DNA of 34,297 bases from Dawidia cretensis. GTDB lineage: Bacteria; Bacteroidota; Bacteroidia; Cytophagales; Cyclobacteriaceae. This document shows positions 33,331 through 34,297 of the stretch, in pieces (position 1 is the first letter of the stretch; each line of letters begins with the position of its first letter). The stretch covers positions 1-34,297 of the forward strand of contig NZ_JAHESE010000049.1 of assembly GCF_018598175.1 (NCBI RefSeq). The letters run 5' to 3'. The notes under the pieces were generated by a model. It saw only the letters and a list, made by a program, of their open reading frames with translations, was not told where the DNA came from and searched no databases. Made by a program: the position numbers and the translations under genes.

Positions 33331-34297
33331 CTACAGCGCTTTCCTGCCTACCCCCGCGAAGGTATAAAGTGTGGCTTCGCGCACATCGGCTGGTAACATG
33401 ATCCGCCGTGACGACTGCGAAAGGTAGCCGGCACCGTAAAAAATCTCCCTCCGCTCTTTCCGGCCATTTGAATATACCACCTCCAGCCTACAGTCAAGCG
33501 GTCCGGGCTGCACAAACCTGCCGGGTCTTGCCATAACAGGCCGAAACACTTTCACGCTATCGCGGTTCTGCGACGCCAGGAAAAGCTCGCCCTGAGCACC
33601 GGCTACCCGCACCAACGCCTTGGCATCGCCGGGCACATAAAAGCCGCTTTGCTCGGACGGCACCACGCGAAAGCCCCCTTTTCCATCGCCCAGCAGCACC
33701 AGCCCGGTAAAGGCGTCATACCGGCCGGCAAACACCTCGTTGCCATAATCATTGCCGACCAGCAGCACATCCTGGTGACCATCACGATTAACGTCGGTTG
33801 TCACCATCCCGTTGACAGGGGCTACCTGCACCGCCATAGGCAACGCATGTAGGGTGAACCTACCCTCTCCCTCATTTTCGATATACGCCGACCGCAGCTG
33901 GTTCGCTTCCAGCACAACGGCGTCTTTCAGCTCCTCGGGTGAAAGAAGATCCTGCATCGTGATCTTGCTGTACTGTTTATAGCGCGCATACTTGTTTCGG
34001 AACTTCGGGCTCTGTGAATTGATCTCATCCCAGAAATGCACGGGAAACAGGCGTTTGGTATCGTCTGTCATAGACGTCTTCATGTAACACGCCAGCACCG
34101 GGTCAATGCTGCCATTGCCGTCGACATCCTTGGCCGTAAGGCGCAGTGGGTATTCTTTCGTTACCTGAAAGCCATTGTTCTCGCCCAGGTTGCCGGCGAT
34201 ATAATCGGTGTCGCCATCTTCATCAAAGTCGCCCGCCACCAGGCTGTTCCACCAACCCACTGATGTTTCAACCCCTGTCTGTTCGATGCGTTGCAAC
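33331..34297 (-). CDS. FG-GAP/VCBS-repeat protein with UnbV-type C-terminus (partial)
   Basis: The C-terminal 320 or so residues of a larger protein that runs off the right edge; the TTG at the boundary is just an internal Leu codon. FG-GAP-type calcium-binding repeats are visible as GDFDEDGDTDYIAGNLG, DVDGNGSIDPVLA and DVNRDGHQDVLLVGND. The end (LEVVYSNGRKERREIFYGAGYLSQSSRRIML) is an ASPIC/UnbV domain, as in the large CRTAC1-like proteins of Bacteroidota that are often encoded beside SusC/SusD pairs. It is probably an exported beta-propeller protein of the outer surface. Confidence 0.85.
   Translation of the reverse strand, partial: LQRIEQTGVETSVGWWNSLVAGDFDEDGDTDYIAGNLGENNGFQVTKEYPLRLTAKDVDGNGSIDPVLACYMKTSMTDDTKRLFPVHFWDEINSQSPKFRNKYARYKQYSKITMQDLLSPEELKDAVVLEANQLRSAYIENEGEGRFTLHALPMAVQVAPVNGMVTTDVNRDGHQDVLLVGNDYGNEVFAGRYDAFTGLVLLGDGKGGFRVVPSEQSGFYVPGDAKALVRVAGAQGELFLASQNRDSVKVFRPVMARPGRFVQPGPLDCRLEVVYSNGRKERREIFYGAGYLSQSSRRIMLPADVREATLYTFAGVGRKAL

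Noticed and set aside
34294-34296. Start codon for the FG-GAP protein
   Set aside because: The TTG is an internal Leu codon at the window edge; the FG-GAP pattern is already under way, so the gene begins outside.

Overview
The window looks like chromosomal DNA from a Bacteroidota bacterium, most likely of the order Cytophagales. The evidence is a PorX-type regulator, lipoproteins with acidic residues directly after the lipobox cysteine, TAnnTTTG-type -7 promoter elements, few Shine-Dalgarno sites, and families typical of that phylum. GC content looks moderate, and I see no plasmid or phage backbone. The only mobile-element trace is the 5' end of what looks like a group IIC intron at the extreme left edge.

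Layout. 1-74: group II intron start on the minus strand, sitting directly behind the terminator hairpin of ald. 129-3338 (minus): porX-tsaE-ald, with overlapping genes. 3460-6492 (plus): a small unknown gene, a glycerol-phosphate acyltransferase and gpsA. 6493-7097: a 600-base non-coding stretch with hairpins and short tandem repeats. 7098-9360: a small membrane protein, then (minus) a TPR lipoprotein coupled to a Nudix CoA pyrophosphatase.

9572-16780: the complete histidine operon hisG-D-C-B-H-A-F-IE. It is preceded by an apparently undescribed leader: a 24-codon ORF with five consecutive His codons, a perfect 12-bp terminator hairpin with a U-tract, and segments that can form the competing antiterminator and protector pairings. 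This is the most striking regulatory element in the window.

16792-20431: a pyridine-nucleotide flavoprotein lacking both redox cysteines, and divergently a membrane histidine kinase with an extra C-terminal domain. 20499-27313: a tandem array of four paralogous, probably surface-exposed lipoproteins of about 520-530 residues, with an Ig-like domain and a family-specific region I do not recognise. Three of the four are followed by their own terminator.

27403-31105: PAP2 phosphatase, riboflavin synthase (minus), and a membrane protein/winged-helix regulator/lipocalin-like operon whose consensus promoter carries a perfect palindrome between its two elements; then a DUF72 protein. 31114-33223 (minus): an envelope operon TM2-DUF2752-DUF4870-like-M48 peptidase. 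33331-34297 (minus): the C-terminal part of an FG-GAP/UnbV-type protein that runs off the right edge.

The genes are mainly housekeeping (histidine, phospholipid, riboflavin, tRNA modification). The accessory interest lies in the his leader, the lipoprotein array and several enzymes with unusual active sites. All calls are from reading the sequence; no database search was run.
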